From Augochlora pura (Eukaryota; Arthropoda; Insecta; Hymenoptera; Halictidae), in the NCBI RefSeq assembly GCF_028453695.1, contig NC_135772.1, positions 19,339,412-19,403,411 on the forward strand: a DNA stretch of 64,000 bases, given 5' to 3'. A program made the translations under genes and the position numbers. The notes beneath the pieces are model-generated. The model saw nothing but the letters and a program-made list of their open reading frames with translations. It had not been told where the DNA came from and made no database searches. Shown piece after piece: positions 21,501-35,698 of this stretch. Each line of letters opens with the position of its first letter. The stretch's first letter is position 1.

Positions 21501-24352
21501 ACATTTTTCGGGCACGCTAATTAAGGAACTTTCGGGACCCGGGTCTCGCGAACGTTAACAGGCTCGGAAGGTTCACCTTTTTTTACGGATACCCTTCGTG
21601 GATCGAACCGTGTATCTCTTAGAAATCCCGCGGTGTTTTTGAAACGAGAGAAAACGGAGAAACGATACAAAAAAAAAAATAAAGTAAGCCAAAGATATGT
21701 ACGACCGTTAGCGGACTGCGGATAACTTGCGCGGACATATTTTCTGCGCCGCCGCGACAGGTCACGCGAAAATGTACGTCCCCTGTCAATCGTTTCAATT
21801 AATTGATAATAACATTCTGCGCGTTCTTTAATGTAGCTTCGATGTCGCGTACCGATTTATCAATGTTTTTCACTTTAGCCAAAATTATCTTCCGTTGTTT
21901 CGGCTTTTGTAATCGAGGTAATTACATGTCGCGAAGTTTCGACAAATTGCGACGTCGTCGTCGAAATTGTACTTGTTAATTTCGAATCATAGAAATTGAT
22001 TACGGTCGTTCTCCAATTATCTGCCGCGTAAACTCCGCAGTCCGGCGATTAGGATGTAAAAAGATTTCACGCGGAACACGTAGCACCAGCGAGTTAACCG
22101 TTCAGCTTTAGACGACGAAAAGTGGTCAGTTTTAATTAAGCAGGTAACCTAGACATAATAGACGCTCTACAATCGTTCGACGCATCCGCAAAGGATGGCG
22201 ACACGGCTGGATCTTGTTTTTTGCTCGACATAGTTCAATTTCTCCTCTGTAGCGTCTCGCCTCTTTGTATTTATTTATTTCCACTCGACAACGGCCGGAC
22301 TTCGTCGGAGAACTCGACCGCAACGCGATCAGTATTTCCTCCGTACCGTCTCGCGAGACTCGGCGAGCAGTTACGAAGCAACGTGGCGCGTTTCGGTCTC
22401 CGTTCTCATTGATCGTTGACGCGACGCTACGGAGACGTTACTGCCCCGTCTAGAACACGATTTTAGGGAAAAATATCGAACACCGGATTCCTTTTAAGAC
22501 ACGTTGTTGCGCCAGTAGAAAACGATCGACGACGAGACACGCCTGTTCGTTCTTTCGTTCTCTTATCTCGACGAAATTACGGCGAGATTCTTTTAGTACA
22601 AAGCTTCCGTCGACGAGATCTCGTCCTCGCGTGGGCTGTGATTATCGACGTTCTATCGCGACGACGATTCCTTCGAAGTCGCTGATCCGCCACGATTTTT
22701 ACTATTCAACGATCGGTGAACAGATTTTTCGTTCGTTCATGGGAACCTTGGTCTTTTAAATCCGGGTGCAGAGATACGTGCTCTGACAAGTAGACGAAGG
22801 CGTGTGACAAATTTTCTACATCGATCGCGTGTAACAGGAGGCATTACATTATTACAAATAGAGACGATTCATTATTTCTTTTTAAGGTCTAAGCAAGCTG
22901 CGAACAGTACCTTCTACGATTCTACGATAATTCTTTTAACGTTTTAAATCGCGCGCACTCACGTATAATTCACAGTACGATTACGAATTTAAGGAGAGTT
23001 TCGTATATAGATACATGTCTTTATGGAGCGATGCGTTTTAACACTTTAATTAAAACCTAGCGGATTCAAAGATTCTAATTGATAGGTTCAAGTATTATCC
23101 CCCTCCCCCCCGTAAGTCGCGTCGTTCGTCGACGCTCAGTTTAATTGTAAAATAATCATTTCATTAAGTGTGCAACTATCCGAATAATACCGATTTCGAT
23201 GGAATGGTTAATTTTATTGCGCGTCGCAGCTGGAATATACAGTGAAGCGGCACCGAACAATTTGCGCAATGATTCGCGATCGTTATCATGGACACGTGTA
23301 ATATTACTCGAACGCGACGGATTTCTTTTAAAAAACGAAAACAACCAAGGGAATTCTGCGACGAGATTAGATGGTTTGTTTCCAGCAATGATCGCGCGGT
23401 TAGTATTTCTAAAAGACGATATCGTTTGTCTGCTGCTGGTTCGTTCGGGGAGACAATTTTCCTGGACCGACGAACAAAATTTTCTACCGTAAGCGAGCAC
23501 GCTCGGCGTCGACTGCGTTGTCTTTCAGCTTCGATCGCTATAATAATCGCGTGTCGAAGTAGGATTTTTAGACTGCGGATTTTATGCATCTCCCGGAAAA
23601 ATTTTTATAAATTGGAATCAGCTGTTGCATTATTTTTCTGACTCGTTTGAAATTCCGAAGAAAAGAGATTCAATTTGCAACGAAATTTTTTTCGTGCAAT
23701 CAACTTTTACGTCGCACAGAGATCCGCAGTCTATTGATTATGTTTACCCTGTTTCATCTCGCGTATCGAGCACTGTGCAATAATTGGGGGAACGAGTTTC
23801 GTCTAAATTTTGAAGATTTTCACATTGAAAGAGAGAGAGAGGAATTACTAGAATTAGCACAACTCTGTTAACGATTTAGATGAATTATAGCTATATTACT
23901 AGAGCATAAGCGCAGAGCACATTCTCGTCTTTGTTTGTCTCATCAGTATTCGAACGTCGTCTCGTTAGCTTAGGAATCATCTGAACGAGTAGGCGAATGT
24001 CCGTGTCCAGCTAGACGTCGCTATAGTATTCGTTGTCTAAGTGCTCTCTAATTACGAGCGTAGGCGTGAGAAGCTACGACACTCCTCAAGCTCTCACTCC
24101 GACCTTAGTTTCGATATCTAATTTATTCTGTGCTTACCTTTTCGGTTCATCCGTGTCGTTTGGCAATTAACACGCGGTCACTGACAGCGATTATTCTGTT
24201 CCCGCCTCCGTTAGCTGTATTAATCGTTCATGGTATAACGTGTGCCACGAGGTGCATACTAGAGTGTAATATAATTCTGTATATAAATAAGAAGCGAGCG
24301 ACGAAACGATAGGTATAGTCTTTGCAAGACAAGAAGACGTCTCCGTGCTCGC

Positions 24353-24405
24353 GTTCCCCCTCTTACCGGCTGCGCTAATATGGCGGCGCCGGTAAGAGGG
24401 GGAAC
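24353..24405. repeat. Perfect inverted repeat, 18-base arms
   Basis: Left arm 24353-24370 (GTTCCCCCTCTTACCGGC) is the exact reverse complement of 24388-24405, with a 17-base loop between them containing AATATGGCGGC. Shorter matches (CTCGCG / CGCGAG) flank the arms. It could fold as a strong RNA hairpin within the BCAS3 distal intron, or be the remnant of a small palindromic element. Confidence 0.9.
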
Positions 24406-27400
24406 ACGCGAAACGCGAGGGTGCCCCCTTGTCGCGCGAGGACTATACACGCGAGAAACAGAATATTGTACGATGTATTAAATAACGAGAAGAGATTATT
24501 TAACGTTTCATATCCGAGTCACCGGTTCGGCATCCATTTCTACGGGACAGAATGAACGTAAACTAGTATTAACCAGAGAAAGCTCGTCGTGTGAAAATCT
24601 TTGAAATTTCAGACAAACTCGCTGCGAATAATATATATATTGTTAACGAGCCATTGTACGCGTTTGGTCGCAATTACACTCGTCCGCCCGAATGCGTGTA
24701 ACGTAAGCAGAAAATTATAGGAAGGCTCTTCTTTTACCTCTTATACTATTTTTTCTATCAACTGTCTGCGAATGATTAAAGAGAATATTATTTATTCCGA
24801 ACGATTTAATTTATGGTCGAATAATAAGAGGAAACGTACCGTGTTCCGAATTTTTGTGCATAGCGTAGTAAGACCGGCTTCGAAGCTTGCGCTCGAACGT
24901 GAACCGAGATCTCATTAATTAATTCATGGCCAAGCTTCGTGTGCACGTTCTAGAAGAACTTTTGCTTGTGCGACGACTCGATTGTACGTGGCAGGGTGCA
25001 TCATTCTGTGTATAATCCATTGTACACCGCGAAACAATGTGCTGTCTCTTTTGTCCGCTTCATCCGGTCGTTCACTAAGCTCTGTGGAGGTTTTTTCTCT
25101 CTCAATTTATCTCCGATAACAGAAAGTATTTATTAATGCTGTAATAACAGTTTTGCGACGGCAAATTTTTGTTTAGGATAACTCAATGTGAAATGTAGTT
25201 TGCAATTTTTTTCGTAGATGGTGCAGTTTTTTTGAATGATTCAATGACGTGTGACAGTTTTCTTTTGAATAATTATTATTAAACAATAATTTTACAACAA
25301 CAATTTTAACAATTTTAATTGTTAGAAAGCATAGGAATATTTATGAAGTTCGGAATGGTTGATCTGTGATTTTGTAAAATAATTTTTAAGCTTTCGCCAG
25401 TAATCAGAATTTTACGAAATCTGAAGATTAGTTGCAGCAACGGAAAGTTTATAATAGAATTGTTTAACGTTACAAAGGTTTAAAACGATTATTATAGAAG
25501 CCTGTCGACAGGTTTTCCAATGGCTGTGTTGTATCTAAAAGAATAACTTTCTTTTAAAAGATAACCTTGCAAGAGATTATGAAAAACTGTAGCACAGTTT
25601 TATTTCATCGACGAAAAAATTCATTCTAGTAAAACATAGAATAAAGATAGTCAATTCTACGAATAAAGATGCATAAAAAGTACGACAAATAATATAACGC
25701 AATATTATCGTGTTTGTGTCAAATAATTTAATTAGTATGTATCAAAAATTGATAAATCGATTAAAATCAAAAATAGATTTTAAACAGAAATACAGTATTT
25801 CTATAGAATCACCGTTTTAATTTTCTAGTACAAAAAAACCTTCGATTCTTATTCATCGCAGGATTATTTATTTGTACATCAATGTGTTCTTAACTAGCAT
25901 TTGTTTAAAAATACGAGATATTATATCTAAACTGCACGAATCGAGGTGTAAAGCTTCAGTGATTAAAGTACTGTTAAGTAACAATGTATAGTAAAATTAC
26001 CGCCATCGTTCTTTCAAGTTCTCAATTATTTATTCTTGTTTTTATAAAGATCCATTTTAACCGAATTTCTCTCGCAATAACGATGAATTTCAAAATAATG
26101 AATTTCAAAACCTAGTCAAACATAATGTATCACTCGATATAGTAAATTCTCATTACGACTACAAATTACAACTAACTTTTTATAAGAACAATTAGCTAAC
26201 CATTCGAACAGTGTTTAGACAACTGCCAGCAATGAAAGTGCCGAAAACGACGCGCAGAGCTCAGCGAACGACCACGCAATAAAAAAAACAAAAAATACGA
26301 ACGATTTGTCGCCGTTGTTTGCAATTCGCCGACACGCCGCCTGTAACGATGAACCGACACGGCCTCTTATCGTATCGGTTCGCACGCAAACGATCGTTGT
26401 AAACTGTCCCCCTTTTACATTTAGCATAGACGTGTCCCGCTCGGATCGAACCCGATTTAGTTAGAACAATTCAACGAGGCGAACGACGTTAGCGGAATAA
26501 CGAACGAGAGAACAATGCAAGAGGGGCGGCAAAGCTAACAGAACAAGAGAGAAAAAGAAAAAGATGAAACAAATTGTGAATATTTTAAATATACAAGTTG
26601 TATGCGAAAGAGACATTAAACGAAGAGAAAACACGTACGTCGGCTGGACAATGTTTTCTTTTTCCACGGCGGTACCAGATTTCGGTGCGTTAAAGATGAA
26701 TAAAGAGAACGAAGAGAAACGCGTTGCGCTCGTCTGAAACGAAGCCGAGATTATTGCGATCCATGATTTTCTCGACGTAGCAAGCGCAGAGGATGGAGCC
26801 ACGATCAACGTTTTTCTCTAAACATTTTTCCACGAAACGCTCGACTTTTCTTTTTGATACAGGAACGATCACGGTTCTTCGAAATCTTGTTTCAACCACG
26901 ATCGCCCAAATTGTACGACAACCGCGGGACGAACGACGAATCAGCTTGCCGGTCCGAGTTATATAAATTGTTCGTTAAACCATGCGTTGTAGATTTCGCT
27001 GATAACTATTCTGTATCGAATGTTGTATGTCAGACGTGGTTTCAGCTGGAGAATAAATCATTCAATGAATATTTCTACGCGAGGATCGGGGCGTATATCA
27101 CGTTCTTCGAGGCTTAAAAATTGCGTTCACTTTTTCGTCTCGACGATTTGGTTTTGCTACTTTTTTTTTTAAAAATTGTATCCAAGCGTTGGTTCGACGA
27201 CAGCTGGACGATCTGCGCGAAGCTTGTTTCGACGATAAAAGAGAGTCATGTTCTCGTGTGTTTCTCCCGCTGTAAATTGTGTAAAAAAAAAAGAAAAAAG
27301 AGTCTTTTCGCCGGGAGAATGGATTTCTTAGTTGTAATATAATTGTTCCGACGATTGTCACATGTGTTTTTCTCTCTCTCTGTAATCCGTTGGAAGTCGA

Positions 27401-28569
27401 CGACGCCGAGGTCACACGGTTTATTTGAATTGTACAAAAAAATCACGTATCGATTTAAGTCCCTCCATCCAAGAGATTATTATAGGCGAGATCGAGATCA
27501 TCGGCTTTACCGAAGTTATTAAATGATTTTAGCTAGTGCGGTACTTCAATCGTTGTAGTCGAAGTATAATGGAAAACGTGCTGTAAACGAAACGAAAAGA
27601 AAAAAAAAAAAAAACGTTTGTCAAACCATAAAATAGTATGTGAAAAAGAAGGAAGATCAATAAACTTGCAGAAAACACGACGTTATCTCTCATGTGAATC
27701 GAGTTGTGCGAGTCGTACACGCTTTGTAATGTAAGTGCACGTTACACACATGCATGTAGCCGTTTCTAACAATCTAGTGGGGAATTGGCGTTCAACGTGC
27801 TGTGAAAAGCAATACAGCAGTGAATAATTTCATATTTGTATGAGCAGTTGATAATTTGATATTTATATTAAGCAATTAATAATTTAATATTTAATATTTA
27901 TATAATATAGAGTTTTATGTAAAATAGAAATTTCGGCGAATGCAACGAACGGAAGCCAGACAGAAAATTCTTTCATTTTTAACAATTCCAATCAGTTAAA
28001 AATAATGTATAGTCCCTGCACCATAAGAAAGCACCTATGATCGCACACAATTTTTATTCCGCACGAAGATCCACAGTTTAGTAATTAACATACGTCAATT
28101 CTCAAACGATTCTCCGCAATAAAATTTCTGTCTCTGGTTTCCATAAAAATTCTTTTTTATTAAAATCATTGGTTGACATTGGTAATTGATATTAATGTTT
28201 GATATTGGTAACTAATATTATTGGCTCAGCCAATTACATTTTTATTGCTCGCAATAGCTACTTGTAACGGGAGTGTCGTTTCAATCACGACGAAACAAAA
28301 TTCGTGTACGATTGTTACCCTCGTGTACGATCGGAATAAACCGACTCTGAAGTAGAAGAAATCGGCCCAATAACGATCTGTTCTCAGTCATTTCAGAGAA
28401 AATAGCCGTGGAACTACAATAAGAGGACTCGCTTAACATCCGTATCGAGCGCCTCGTACGAATATTTGTACCAAAAAGAAATAAAAAAAAGAAAACACAA
28501 CCAACCATAAAACTGTCGACGATGTCGTGTGCGATTGGTAAAGTACGGAACTCTTCTTCTTTGTTACAG

Positions 28570-28724
28570 GTGGCAGCCAGTCGGTTGCCAGTTACGAGGA
28601 TTTAAGTTCCAGTAGCTTTAGCTCGGCGAGCAGGGCCTCCCTGGACGCCAGGAGCTCGCCGACCCCATCGTATGGTGCTGAAAACATGATGGTCTTTCCG
28701 GGCGACAGCAGCGGCTCCATTTGA
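28570..28724 (+). CDS. BCAS3: Distal alternative last exon of BCAS3 (short form)
   Basis: The acceptor TTGTTACAG at 28569 opens a phase-1 frame of 50 codons ending TGA at 28722-28724. It encodes GGSQSVASYEDLSSSSFSS (first Gly split), then a Ser-rich stretch and MMVFPGDSSGSI. The phase matches the donor at 14009 exactly. Joining it to exons 1-9 gives 816 residues, closer to ordinary BCAS3 length than the long form. No other upstream plus-strand gene in the window offers a phase-1 open end. The 14.6-kb intron and the pairing are inferred; transcript data would settle them. Confidence 0.65.
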
Positions 28725-31700
28725 GAGTATTTGAGGTGCGCGGCCCTGCTACCGAAATGGCTGCGCTGTCTCAGGTAAACCGAGGACACGGGCCAGCCGC
28801 CTCTGCGACGCACGCTGCACGCGCGATTCCGTCAAGCTAACACATGCTCAACCAGCGAAGGGACTCGCGGTGGGATCACTGTGTGCCATTACCTGAGAAC
28901 GTTTTGCCCGGATCAACGGCAGAACAACCGTGACAACGCGTTCGCCAATCTCGATTTAAGAAAATCGACGAACGAGCGGCCACGCCGAGGCATTCGCTCG
29001 AAAAAATGGACGAGACTGGACGCTGGACCCTCCCACCCCTGAACGCACTATAGATCTCTACATAATTCAATATCAACATAATTATAAATCTATCTTTTTA
29101 TAATTACGTCGATCAGGATTTCTCCATAGTTTCGCTTCCACGGATGGGAAATTAAGGTTTCGTTGAAGGCGAAGCGGCTCTGTGATGATTTATACGAAAT
29201 CGCCTGGTAAATTTATACATTAGATGATAGATCGGCGGCGAGATGATATTTTTATGCATCTACGGCGTAATCTCGAATTTTCAACGATTTCATTTTCTTG
29301 TTAGAATCGAAGCCGTTCCGATGACGATTCTTTGCGTTGTTTCGTGCCAATTGGCCAGCCAAATTCGTTGTAGACGAGAATGCGGTCGCAGCAATTGTTT
29401 CGTTTTTGTTTAATTTAGCGAAAAACCGAGACGGCAACGTTTTGTTCACGCTGGAGTAGAAATAATGTCTGACCGTGTGGGACGAATGATTTTATACTGA
29501 AAGGAGCTTCTGTGATTTTTCGTGCAAATTAAATTACCGCAGCCGGCAGATTAGCGATAAGAAGGGATGCTTTGAATATATTATACGTTTGAGGATATCA
29601 TAGTGGGACGATTATCGTGTTAGGACTGAATGTCCAGATCTCAGTACGCCGCGAAAGGGAAAAAAATGTCCTGACACTGGTCCCCCCACGTTTCATCGAC
29701 GAATGCCTCGGCGCGACGTCGCGGCCGCGACGCCTCGGGATCGTACAAATGTCAGTGGCATTGAACTCTCCTCTGTCCCGAACGGTGAATAACGCTGCGC
29801 TAGAGCATCTCTACCTACACACACACACGAAAGGAGGGCGGGAGGGGGTGTGATAAGATTGCTGAATATTTTTCTTTCCTTTTTTTTCAAAAGAACGTTT
29901 TTTATATCGTAAGGAATAATTACGCATGAATAACCGATCGTTTTTAATCGTATCTTCGTATAATTACGTAGTATTTTGGTAATACCATCGTTGACGAGCG
30001 ACGAATGTAAAGAAAACAAAAAAAAAGGGTTAAGTGACTATACTTCCATGGTGACGAAAACGGGAGGGGCACAAAAAAAAAGGATATAGAGGATGAGAAA
30101 GCGGTGAAACGATATGGTGGCGACCGTTACACGGGCGTAGCGCCGCGTACGTACACGTGAACGCACACAAATCAACAAACAAACGAAAACGAATAAAAAC
30201 AGACAAACAGATAAAATGAAGAAAAAAATAAAAATAAACAAACAAATAAAGAAAAACAAACATACAAGTAAAAGCAAGCAAACAGATTGAAACACACGAG
30301 AAAACACACGGGACGGGAAGAAAAGCAGAAAAACAATTGCATTTTATACTATTTAAGCGCGGGCGCGCGCTTTATTACGAAGCTTGAAAATACGTTCTTT
30401 AATCTTTCGATCGACGATGCATTTTCTTCGTTCGCGATGTACTTTCGTAGCCTTTGTATCGATCATGATTGTCGTTCGATACTCGGTTCAGCGACACCGT
30501 GCGAGTCGCGGTCGTCTCGCCGCCGCTCTGATTCCACTTTCCTTTCTCGACGGTCGAACGATTCTTGGCCGGCAAAATCATTCGGCCTCGCATCGACAAA
30601 ATTGTCAGCCACGGCGACCCGACGAAACGACCTCGAGTCTCGCCGACGAGCCGACGATTTCGTCGGTGTTCTCGGCTCGCGGCACAGGCTCGCGCGATTC
30701 TTTCCACCGCGCACGGTGTGTAGGGGTTCACGTTTCTATATTTTCCACTGACTGTCTCACTTGTATTTTGACTTTTACATGCGTATAATCTACACATAAG
30801 TATGCCGAGTCCGCGGACAAGAAACTCTAATGAACGAACGCCAGCTGAGAACGGTTTCCCAGCTTATGGGAAACAGAGGATGGTCGGCGTTAAATCGATG
30901 GGATCCGCGGGAAACCATCCAGTCTGCAATTGCGTAGAATTCTAAAAACGATTGAACGCGACACAGTAATTCTATTAAAATATATTACAATAATTGTTAA
31001 TAATAGAACGCCGACGGTTCGATGCTTTAAATTGTTCCCCCCGTTTCCGCGACGATGCAACGCCGACGATCCCCTCGTTTTCGTTCATTATAGTTCGCTT
31101 TGAGTACTCTCGCGATACGAGCGCGACGTTTCTCTTTATTCGAGCATCGGTTAGATTTATCGAGCATCGGTTAGATTTATCGAGACGCGCGTTCCGTTTT
31201 CGTACCGAACACGTTCCCTAACGTGTAGGACAAGATTCACCGAACGACTGCCTCTCGTATCGTTCGACGACCAATCTCCTGTGTGGACGCTGCGAAAGGG
31301 AACTCAACGGCGTTTTCTAGAAAAGTGATAACGGGAAAAAAAGGCCGACGGAGCGTTGTTGTTCACGGTCTGTCCGAGGACGAGAAAAAAAAACCCCGTT
31401 TGCGACGAGAGCGGCTTCGCGAAGAGAAACGCGGAGGGTGGAAGCGAAGCGCGACGTTTCCCTCCTTAGTGTCGCGCTCCGGGCCACGCCCATGGCGCCG
31501 CCTCTGTTCCCGCCACGGTTCGACGGGGTGGCCGGGGCAGTAATTACTCTCGTGCAAGGTGAAGATTATATTCTGCTCTGAAAGAAAATCGGATGGCTGT
31601 AATAATGGGTCTGTAAAAATTTCTATTCATCATAGTTGTTGGAAAAATATTCGTCTGCTTTCAATACCCGATATTGAATTATTTTAAGATTATTTTAAGA

Positions 31701-32599
31701 GGATCTTTAACCGTCGAGGAGCGACTGTTTCGGATGAACAGCGCGACGTTAGGAGGGAAAACTATGACTGACGGATCTATGGATCTTGCGTGCGCCGACT
31801 CCTCGATCCTTTTGAGGCCAATCAAAATTGAGAAAATATTATGTGCTGCGACATAATAAGGAAAATATTTGTCGCAATTCGTCGGGGGTACAGGCCCTCG
31901 GGAAAGCGCGGATCAGGAGGATCGTAGAGTGTTCGACGCGCGAGAGCCGAGAAAAGGGTATAGTGTCAGCGCTTGGAAGGACCGATGGGCGATGGAACTT
32001 TTTTATTCGTACGTATTGTAGTCGCGTAGATATTATATTACCTGAGAATCGCGAAGAAAATGTGGTGCTGTCTATTGGGAAGAGTCTGTGCGGCCGTTGC
32101 ACCGCGAATCGGCGCTGCGTTGTTCGATTCGGTGAACCAGGGTAATCTTCGATCGCTTTATAATTTCTTTTTTAACAAAGTTTCGTAGACAGATTTCGCG
32201 TCTCTATATTTCCATTTGAACGCTGCATTTAGATACTTTTATCACTGCTGTTTATACAATCTTTTTGTAATCAACCAGATGCGTATTTTATTGAAAAATC
32301 TATTGTTCCATTCGTTGCTTTTATTATCAGTATAATATGTCTTGATTAGAACAATATTTTTTTATCGTGGATATTGTTCGGTTTTTCGTATGTTAGTATG
32401 AATCTTTTTATTCATATTTTCTCTCTGAAGAATTCCTTTCTGGCCGCAAACATGATTACGTTATCACGAGCGTGCACAGTAATTTTTTACTTTCTCTTTA
32501 TGCAATGCATTCGTGCTATCTTCGCGTAAATAAAGTCCGCAGTTTAGGTAAGAATTATCTTGAAAGGGAAATATATGGTCTTTTTTGTCGTGCAGCCTG

Positions 32600-32975
32600 A
32601 CAGATGGTTTTTATTAAAATCGTATTTCATCGTGTTGAAAGGGTAGGTGGTTTTACTGAAATCCTATTTTATCTTATTAAGGGTTGGTATTTTTATTAAA
32701 ATACTATTTTATCTTAATAAAGGAGCAGGTACTTTTATTATAATTCTATCTCATCTTATTAAAGAGTAGTTATTTTATTAAAATCCTATTTTATCTCATT
32801 CAAAAGTAGTTATTTTATTAAAACCCTACTTTATCACATTAAAGAGTAGTTATTTTATTAAAATCCTATTTTATCTCATTAAACAGTACTTATTATACTA
32901 AAATTCTATTTTATCTTCCTAAAACATAAATTATTTTAATAAAAATCATATTCTGTCTCAGTAAAATTATCAAAT
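32600..32975. repeat. Degenerate minisatellite, about 40-base unit, about 9 copies
   Basis: Successive units of the type AGTAGTTATTTTATTAAAAT followed by CCTATTTTATCTCATTAAAG. The central copies (about 32760-32880) are nearly identical and the outer copies diverged. Confidence 0.85.
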
Positions 32976-35645
32976 GCCACACAACTTTGTCTATCGAGAT
33001 TAGACTAATAAAAAGTTGCAATAATAAATTGAACAGACCAACAAACACCGCAACAAGGTAAATCCTTCAACCAGAAGTCTTTCTGCACCAATAATCAAGT
33101 TTCCAATTGCACCCTAAACTGTCGACGCTGCAACAACAGCGTCGAACAAGCCGATACAGTAATCCTGCGACGCAAAGTACAAACTACGTGAACCATGGTC
33201 CACCGTGATCGAACAACCGGATATGAATCGTGCTGCGACGACCGGCGCATCACGAAAGCGATGAGAAAGCGTGCGATAGGTTTCGACCAGCTACAAAGAA
33301 AGGAAAAGCAAAAAAAAAGAAAAGAAGAAGACACGAAAAGAAGGAGGAGCGGGTAGATTAAATAGCGAAGGCGTGTTTGTAGAGACTTTAAATTGGCATC
33401 CTCCCTTTTACCACGGTTTCGATGAGCTTTCTGTATGTGTGTACGAGCGACAGGAAACGCTTTATTTTCCGAGGATCCCCCGCCACGCGGCACAAGATCA
33501 GAGAAACGGTGAAAGCGGGTGTATGCATATATTTTTCTACCTTTTACTTTCTAACGTGTCACCGTTAAGGATTCATTTTTATAGGGATTCGAGAAAACGC
33601 TGATTAAACGACGATGTCATAGTGAAACGAGAAAAGCGAGAGAGAAGAAAAATTAATGGAATATAAATGGAAGGAAAGCGAGAGGTCGCAAGCTCTGATA
33701 CGCGATGCACACACACACACACGCGCGTTTTTTAGCGAATCACACGAGGGATAATCGTTCTTTCCGATAGCTACTCGGCGATTTGCATATGTCGCGCGGA
33801 CGCCGAGCGTTCGTATCGCAATCGTAGAATTGATAGGAAGCTTTCCGGTGCGTTGAGACGATGATTATGATCGTTTCGGTCCCGCTCGGAAGACATTTCG
33901 CGATCGATCGCGCGGACATCGAACCCCTTGCGCTTGTAATTCTTTTGGTCGACGGAACAGTCGCCAGCGAAATGAAAGTAAATTTCAGATAGAACGTAGC
34001 ACATCGAATTGCCTTCGCGGAGCGTCGCGCGTCTCCAAAAAAATGGGGACGACGTAGCGGCGAGACCGCGTGCCGAAAAAATTCATGCGACAGGATCAAA
34101 ATCTGTTACAAATCATCCGGCTGTGATCTGCGTCGAGAGCTGTAATTTTTGATCGACGTTTGCGCACGCGCGGGAAATTAAAAACAAGAATCACCGTTGT
34201 TTTTTAATCGCACTGTGGAAAATCGCGCGTACTATACCTCGTCAACCGAGTTTCTTTCACGATTACAAGTACAAAGGGTGTGACAAGTCTATCCGGCGAT
34301 CGCTTTTCTCGACTGCAATAATCGTAGAGCGTTCGACGATGTAATTCGCTTTCGATTCTGATCATGCGTCACGGAACATATATTTTTAATTTCTTGCGTA
34401 GGGTTCGTCGGAGCTCTCGTCGCCGCCATTTACGGCGTTTACGATCGACTGATCGCGAATGGAGCGAATGATCTTTCGTTTGGCATCGTCCCTCACTTTT
34501 TTTTTTCTTTCTCTTGATATTATGTTTAACCGTAACCATAAGAAGTGCCAAGAATTGTAATATTTTCATTTTTACAGAAATACAGAGGAAATTTTATAAA
34601 ATGTTCTTACTCGGCGACTGAACATCATGAAAGCAAACGGTGCAACAAAAGGTTATAAAAATTATATTTCTTTTGAATCGTGTCATGGTTCTGAGCAAAC
34701 TGTTAAACAATCGATATTATTTTATCGACAGCCGCGGTTCGTTCAGTTCGAAGTTTCAAACAATATTGCGAACGATTGTTATTCATTCCCATCGATGGGT
34801 CTCCAGTGACCCTTCACCTTTGTACCACCAATAAAAATCGTTGTTTGCAGTGTCAACGAACGACGTGCTCGAGGGAACAACGACGACGAGAGTCAAAATT
34901 GCATATCATTTTTCTGGCGGGTCTTTTAGAAAAGTTATTTGTTAACTGTATTATCAACGGACAAAAGGGAGCACAATATTTTCTCCGAACCACTCGTCGA
35001 TACATTTTAACATTATAATTTCATTCGAATGAATTTTCTATCTCTTCGTAATGTTTTTCAATATTTTCCGTCGATTTCAGTCGAAACCGAACGGACTGAA
35101 TAATTATAATTTTCTATGTCTATTTTTTTTCAAAATAATCATAATCTGTTTTTGGATATTCCACGTTTCTTTAAACAATTAATTAACTCACGATATAAAC
35201 TCGAAACAGTGTACTTTTAATTTTCTGATGGCTGAATTTATTTCCTCTTCAATTTTGTATGCGCATGTTTGGTGTGATCGTGGCTGGATGATTCGATGTT
35301 TAATTTCGAGGTCCCGTTCTCAGCACTCGCGATTAGAGTTTGCCCGAACGAAACCGATTTTCTACGGTACTTAAAAAAGGCTGAAACAGGGTTGTCGTGT
35401 GCTTGGACTTGTCTGTTCGTTTCCTGTTACTTTTCTCGGCGTAGCTTTTCGGGCGCGCGTTCGTTTCCAAGATATGCGAACTTTATTTTCGATACGGATC
35501 AAAACGCATTCACCACTGTCTTGCATTCGTTTTCCTTTATTCCACCGCTCGACGGATCGATCGATCGATGGATCACGCGGTCGATCGACGCGAGCCGACG
35601 ATTTGCTTTCACAGGGAACGTGTGGACGAACGCGAGAAAGTTGCC

Positions 35646-35648
<3 letters not shown>

Positions 35649-35695
<47 letters not shown>
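35649..35695. repeat. (GA)n microsatellite
   Basis: About 23 uninterrupted AG units. Confidence 0.95.

Positions 35696-35698
<3 letters not shown>

Larger units (their letters stand above)
18273..28569. other. Long non-coding interval: 3' UTR of the long BCAS3 form and intron to the distal last exon
   Basis: About 10.3 kb with no ORF that has family motifs or consistent codon use on either strand. The 18.8-24.5 kb part is CpG-rich, which keeps many chance frames of 60-140 codons open. The 24.6-28.5 kb part is AT-rich. Recognisable contents are an AG-rich tract (about 18437-18517), a CA repeat near 20668-20684 and a perfect inverted repeat at 24353-24405. No tRNA, snRNA or familiar insect microRNA was seen. 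Confidence 0.55.

Noticed and set aside
24353..24405. microRNA precursor
   Set aside because: Perfect 18-base arms and very GC-rich sequence are unlike typical animal pre-miRNAs; kept as an unexplained hairpin instead.
30030..30307. Minus-strand hydrophobic ORFs (Phe/Leu/Cys-rich)
   Set aside because: Translations of an AAACAAACAAATA-type low-complexity stretch.
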